Shown: in pieces, positions 3,185 through 6,268 of the stretch
How positions within the stretch are numbered: position 1 is the stretch's first letter
How the letters are laid out: each line of letters opens with the position of its first letter
Origin: Pseudomonadota bacterium
GTDB taxonomy: Bacteria > Pseudomonadota > Alphaproteobacteria > Acetobacterales > Acetobacteraceae
DNA length: 6,268 bases
Reading direction: 5' to 3'
Assembly (NCBI GenBank): GCA_021845555.1
Contig: JAJZVS010000232.1
Coordinates: 1-6,268 of the forward strand
Translations under genes and position numbers: made by a program
The notes under the pieces: model-generated
What the model was told of the DNA's origin: nothing
The model's input: only the letters and a program-made list of their open reading frames with translations
The model's database searches: none

Positions 3185-4788
3185 CCGCCCGCAACGACAA
3201 GGTCGATGTGCTGATCATCGGCTCCGGCGCCTCGGGCGCGGCGGTGGCCTGGAGCCTGGCCGAAACGCGGATGAAGATCCTGTGCCTGGAACAGGGCGAC
3301 TGGATCAAGCCCACCGACTTCCCCAGCAACGGCCGCGACTGGGAAGCGCGGCGGTACGGCGATTTCGATCTCAGCCCGAACCGGCGCGGACGCGACACCG
3401 ACTACCCGGTGAACGACGACAACTCATTGATGAAGGTCGCCAACTTCAACGGGGTCGGCGGCGGCACCGTCTTCTACACCGCGCATTTCCCGCGGCTGCA
3501 TCCGTCGGATTTCCGGACCCGCTCGCTGGACGGCATCGCCGACGACTGGCCGGTCGATTACTGGACGCTGGAGCCGTTCTTTACCGAGAACGACCGCATG
3601 ATGGGCGTCTCCGGCCTCCAAGGCGATCCCGGCGTGCCGCCGCGCACGCCACCGATGCCGCCGATCCCGCTGGGCCGCACCGGCATGGCCTACGCCCGGG
3701 CGATGAACAAGCTCGGCTGGCATTGGTGGCCGTCGGACACCACGGTCGCCACCACCGAGTATGACGGACGGGCGGCCTGCATCAACCTCGGCCATTGCAC
3801 GCCCGGCTGCGCGCAGGGCGCCAAGGCCAGCACCGACATCACCTACTGGCCCGCCGCCCTCCGCGCCGGGGTCGAGCTGCGCACGCGCTGCCGCGTGCGG
3901 GAGATCACCACCGACGAACACGGCATGGCCGCCGGCGCGATCTATTACGATCCCGATGGTATCGAGCGGTTCCAACCGGCCGAAGTGGTGATCCTGGCCT
4001 GCAACGGCATCGGCACCCCGCGCCTGCTGCTGAATTCGGCCTCGGCGCGCTTCCCCAACGGGCTGGCGAACTCCAGCGGCCTGGTCGGCAAGAACCTGAT
4101 GCTGCATCCCTGGCCCCAGGTGCGCGGCTATGTGGATGAGGAACTGGACGGCGACCGCGCGCCGATGACGGTGCTGTGGAGCAAGCAGTTCTATGAGACC
4201 GATCCCGCGCGCGATTTCGTGCGCGGCTACACGCTGCAATTCGCCCGCGGCACCGGCGTGGTGAACGAGGCCGTCACCAGCGCCGCGGTCGGCGCGCTCC
4301 CCTGGGGCAGCGCGCATCACCGCGCCTATCGGAAGTTGCTGTACCACCGCCTGCAGATCGGCATCGCCTGCGAGGATTTGCCGGAAGAACACAACCGGGT
4401 GACGCTCGACCCGGTGCTGAAGGACAGCCACGGCATCCCGGCGCCACGGATCGACTACACGATCGGCAAGAACACGCGGCGCATGATGGAGCACGGCATC
4501 GCGCGGGCGACGGAGATTCTCGAGGCCGCCGGCGCCACGAATCTCTATACCTCGCGCACCCTGCTCAACAGTCCGGGGCATCTGCTGGGCACGGCGCGGA
4601 TGGGCAACGATCCCGAGCGGTCGGTGGTGAATGCCTGGGGCCGCAGCCACGACGTGAAGAACCTGTTCATCGTCGATGGCAGCATCTGGGTGACCTCGGG
4701 CGGGGTGAACCCGACCTCGACGATCCAGGCGCTGGCGCTCTACATCGCCGACAGCATGAAGCAGCGGCTGGCGACGCTGTTCGATTAA
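3181..4788 (+). CDS. GMC family FAD-dependent oxidoreductase with probable 3Fe-4S cluster motif
   Basis: This 535-residue flavoprotein should oxidise an alcohol or sugar-like hydroxyl and pass electrons to an acceptor other than oxygen; the substrate is unknown. The N-terminal Rossmann motif VDVLIIGSGASGAAVAW (GxGxxG at residues 14-19) and E37 bind FAD. NFNGVGGGTVFYTAHFPR is the usual second FAD contact. The C-terminal domain carries the GMC catalytic pair: H467 (in NSPGHLLGTARMG) and N510 (in GGVNPTSTIQALA), with the normal 43-residue spacing. Cysteines 200, 206 and 210 (CINLGHCTPGC) have the C-X5-C-X3-C spacing I recall for the 3Fe-4S ligands of bacterial FAD-glucose dehydrogenase. Length is normal. 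There is no signal peptide. It is coupled to the small-subunit gene by ATGA overlap. No cytochrome c gene follows, so the electron acceptor is unknown. Family call is very firm; cluster and lack of export are inferences. Confidence 0.95.
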   Translation: MTARNDKVDVLIIGSGASGAAVAWSLAETRMKILCLEQGDWIKPTDFPSNGRDWEARRYGDFDLSPNRRGRDTDYPVNDDNSLMKVANFNGVGGGTVFYTAHFPRLHPSDFRTRSLDGIADDWPVDYWTLEPFFTENDRMMGVSGLQGDPGVPPRTPPMPPIPLGRTGMAYARAMNKLGWHWWPSDTTVATTEYDGRAACINLGHCTPGCAQGAKASTDITYWPAALRAGVELRTRCRVREITTDEHGMAAGAIYYDPDGIERFQPAEVVILACNGIGTPRLLLNSASARFPNGLANSSGLVGKNLMLHPWPQVRGYVDEELDGDRAPMTVLWSKQFYETDPARDFVRGYTLQFARGTGVVNEAVTSAAVGALPWGSAHHRAYRKLLYHRLQIGIACEDLPEEHNRVTLDPVLKDSHGIPAPRIDYTIGKNTRRMMEHGIARATEILEAAGATNLYTSRTLLNSPGHLLGTARMGNDPERSVVNAWGRSHDVKNLFIVDGSIWVTSGGVNPTSTIQALALYIADSMKQRLATLFD

Positions 4789-4801
4789 GGCCGGCGGCCT
4801 T
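4787..4801. terminator. Short hairpin between convergent genes, possible terminator
   Basis: AAGGCC (4787-4792) and GGCCTT (4796-4801) form a perfect 6-bp stem around GGC, beginning on the last bases of the GMC stop codon. It could serve both convergent genes. There is no T-run on the plus strand, and on the minus strand only TTAATCG follows, so confidence is modest. Confidence 0.4.
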
Positions 4802-4864
4802 GCCAGTGGCGCGCGACAGCATCCCCGCGCCCCATCACCGCCCGACCCGCCCGCGCGCCGCCCG

Positions 4865-6268
4865 CTACGCGGCCAGCGCCGGCGGCAGCAGCGCGCTCTC
4901 GGCCGGCTGGTCCACCCACATGCGGAACCAGAGTTCCAGCATCAGCAGCGCCCACAGCCGCGCGTCGTGGCGCACGCTCCCGGCCATGTGCTCGGCGAGC
5001 AGCCGCTCCACATAGGCGCGACGGAAAATCCCCCGCCCGGTCGCCGCCGGAGACAGCAGCAGGTCGTGCGCCATCTCCCGCAATTCGGTGCGCAGCCATT
5101 CGCCGACCGGGCAGCCGAAGCCCATCTTCTTGCGATACAGCACCGCGCGCGGCAGGTACGGTTCCATCGCCCGCTTGAAGATCGCCTTGGTCTGCCCGCC
5201 CCGCATCTTCACGTTCTCCGGCAGGCCCGCCGCCCATTCCATCAACACGTGATCCAGCAGCGGGGAGCGCGATTCCAGCCCGTGCGCCATGCTGGCGACA
5301 TCGACCTTCACCATCAGGTCGTCCGGCAGATAGCTGTGGATGTCGGCCCAGTTGGCCCCGGTCGCCGCGCTCGGCGCCTGGTCGAACCACGGATCCAGCC
5401 GATCCAGCGCCGAGCCGGCCAGGAACTCCCCCATCTCCGGCGCGTAGCCTTCGCGCTTCTGGTCGTCCATGAAATAGGTGATGGCGAAACCATACCGCTG
5501 GCTCGCCCGCCGGTCCCCGCTGCCGAGCAGCGCGGCGAGCGCGTTCAGCCGGTGCCCGAAGCGGCGGTGCACGGCGGCGGGCAGAAGCGGGAGCGCGCCC
5601 GCCGCGAGCCGGCGCAACGGCCCCGGCAGCGCGCCGAGCCGCGCCAGGTCGCGCGCGATGCCATAGCGCCCGTAGCCCATGAACGCCTCGTCACCGCCGT
5701 CGCCGTTCAGTGCCACCGTCACCTTCCGCCGCGCCACTTCGGACACGTAATAGGTCGGCACCATCGACGGATCGGCGAACGGCTCGCCGTAGTGCCAGAC
5801 CAGGCGCGGGATCACCCGGGCCGCGTCGGGTTCGACGATCAGCTCCTCATGGTCGGTATGGTAGCGCTCCGCCACCATCCGCGCGTAGCGGGTCTCGTCG
5901 AACGCCTTGTCGGGAAAGCCGATCGAGAACGTCTTGACCGGCGCCGTGCCGAGCCGGGCCATCATCGCCACGATCGCCGAGGAATCCACCCCGCCCGAGA
6001 GGAACGCGCCCAGCGGCACGTCGGAGATCAGCCGCAGCTGCACCGCCTCGGTCAGCCGCTCCACCAGTTCGCCTTCCAGCTGGCGCGCGGGGGCGGGATT
6101 CCGCGGCGCGTCCGGCCGCGGCAGCTCCCAGTAGCGCGTCGCCTCGCCCACCGAAAACCCGCCGTCGGGGCGGGCGCGCACGATCATGCGGTGCGCGGCC
6201 TCCAGCTTGCGCACCCCGGCGAAGGCGGTGCGCGGGGCGGGCACGTATTGCAGGCTGAGGTCGGTCAA
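4865..6268 (-). CDS. asnB: Asparagine synthase (glutamine-hydrolysing), synthetase domain; N-terminus outside window
   Basis: AsnB-type enzymes activate a carboxylate with ATP and amidate it with ammonia from glutamine; the classical product is asparagine, but relatives modify polysaccharides or peptides. Some 467 residues are visible, running in frame off the right edge, so the TTG at the edge is an internal leucine codon and the N-terminal glutaminase domain lies beyond it. The visible part starts with SLQYVPAPRTAFAGVRKL, typical of the domain junction. The pyrophosphate loop SGGVDSS (visible residues 91-97), the GDGGDEAF motif (189-196), YLPDDLMVKVDVASMAHGLE and KKMGFGCPVGEW are all intact. 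Length and motifs fit class B synthases of about 600-650 residues, including those of exopolysaccharide loci, but context in this window does not show which. It converges on the GMC gene, with 76 bases between stops, and is transcribed separately. Confidence 0.93.
   Translation of the reverse strand: MTDLSLQYVPAPRTAFAGVRKLEAAHRMIVRARPDGGFSVGEATRYWELPRPDAPRNPAPARQLEGELVERLTEAVQLRLISDVPLGAFLSGGVDSSAIVAMMARLGTAPVKTFSIGFPDKAFDETRYARMVAERYHTDHEELIVEPDAARVIPRLVWHYGEPFADPSMVPTYYVSEVARRKVTVALNGDGGDEAFMGYGRYGIARDLARLGALPGPLRRLAAGALPLLPAAVHRRFGHRLNALAALLGSGDRRASQRYGFAITYFMDDQKREGYAPEMGEFLAGSALDRLDPWFDQAPSAATGANWADIHSYLPDDLMVKVDVASMAHGLESRSPLLDHVLMEWAAGLPENVKMRGGQTKAIFKRAMEPYLPRAVLYRKKMGFGCPVGEWLRTELREMAHDLLLSPAATGRGIFRRAYVERLLAEHMAGSVRHDARLWALLMLELWFRMWVDQPAESALLPPALAA

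Noticed and set aside
2838..3764. 308-codon plus-strand frame overlapping the small subunit and GMC genes
   Set aside because: It overlaps two recognised genes in another frame and its product is a compositionally biased Arg/Pro/Ala string.
3424..4650. 408-codon open frame on the minus strand opposite the GMC gene
   Set aside because: It is antisense to a firmly identified flavoprotein gene. Its translation is low-complexity with no recognisable domain.
4785..5390. 201-codon minus-strand frame over the end of the asparagine synthase gene
   Set aside because: It is an alternative frame of the same strand as the clearly identified synthase. Its product is Gly/Ala/Arg-rich without motifs.
1..6268. 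tRNA, rRNA or known riboswitch
   Set aside because: No cloverleaf with a TTCGA-type arm and no ribosomal RNA-like or riboswitch-like conserved core was seen by eye in any intergenic stretch.

Overview
The window is very GC-rich DNA with strong third-position GC. Its gene content fits an alphaproteobacterium, possibly of the Rhodospirillales/Acetobacteraceae type; this is an inference from composition and protein style, not a database match. It joins two housekeeping or metabolic ends with a small accessory islet between them.

Left end (2-544): the C-terminal part of a chromosome-partitioning ParB protein, with the HTH and dimerisation domains and the N-terminus outside the window. Next comes the accessory islet (about 545-2670). 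It holds an apparently orphan DUF433 antitoxin-like gene (635-871) and a frameshifted relic of a type I restriction specificity subunit (HsdS) C-terminus directly abutting it (872-998). It then has two divergent toxin-antitoxin-like operons: BrnT/CopG-type antitoxin on the minus strand (1247-1826), and a DUF4258-like/DUF2283 pair on the plus strand (2020-2483). The 3' ends of both operons run into copies of the same dispersed repeat, about 164 bp long and in direct orientation (1045-1208 and 2488-2651, about 91% identical by hand count, no gaps). Recombination between the copies would delete both modules.

Right part (2671-4788): just beyond repeat copy 2, a recognisable promoter leads into a two-gene, ATGA-overlapping operon. 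It encodes a gluconate 2-dehydrogenase subunit 3-like small protein and a 535-aa FAD-dependent GMC oxidoreductase. The oxidoreductase has a C-X5-C-X3-C motif like the one that binds a 3Fe-4S cluster in bacterial FAD-dependent glucose dehydrogenase. Neither gene has a Tat or Sec signal, and no cytochrome c subunit follows in the window.

Right end (4865-6268, minus strand): the synthetase domain of a glutamine-dependent asparagine synthase, convergent with the GMC gene. Its N-terminal glutaminase domain lies outside the window.

The points most worth following up are the repeat-bracketed pair of TA modules, the HsdS scar behind the orphan DUF433 gene, and the probable iron-sulfur GMC enzyme lacking export signals.
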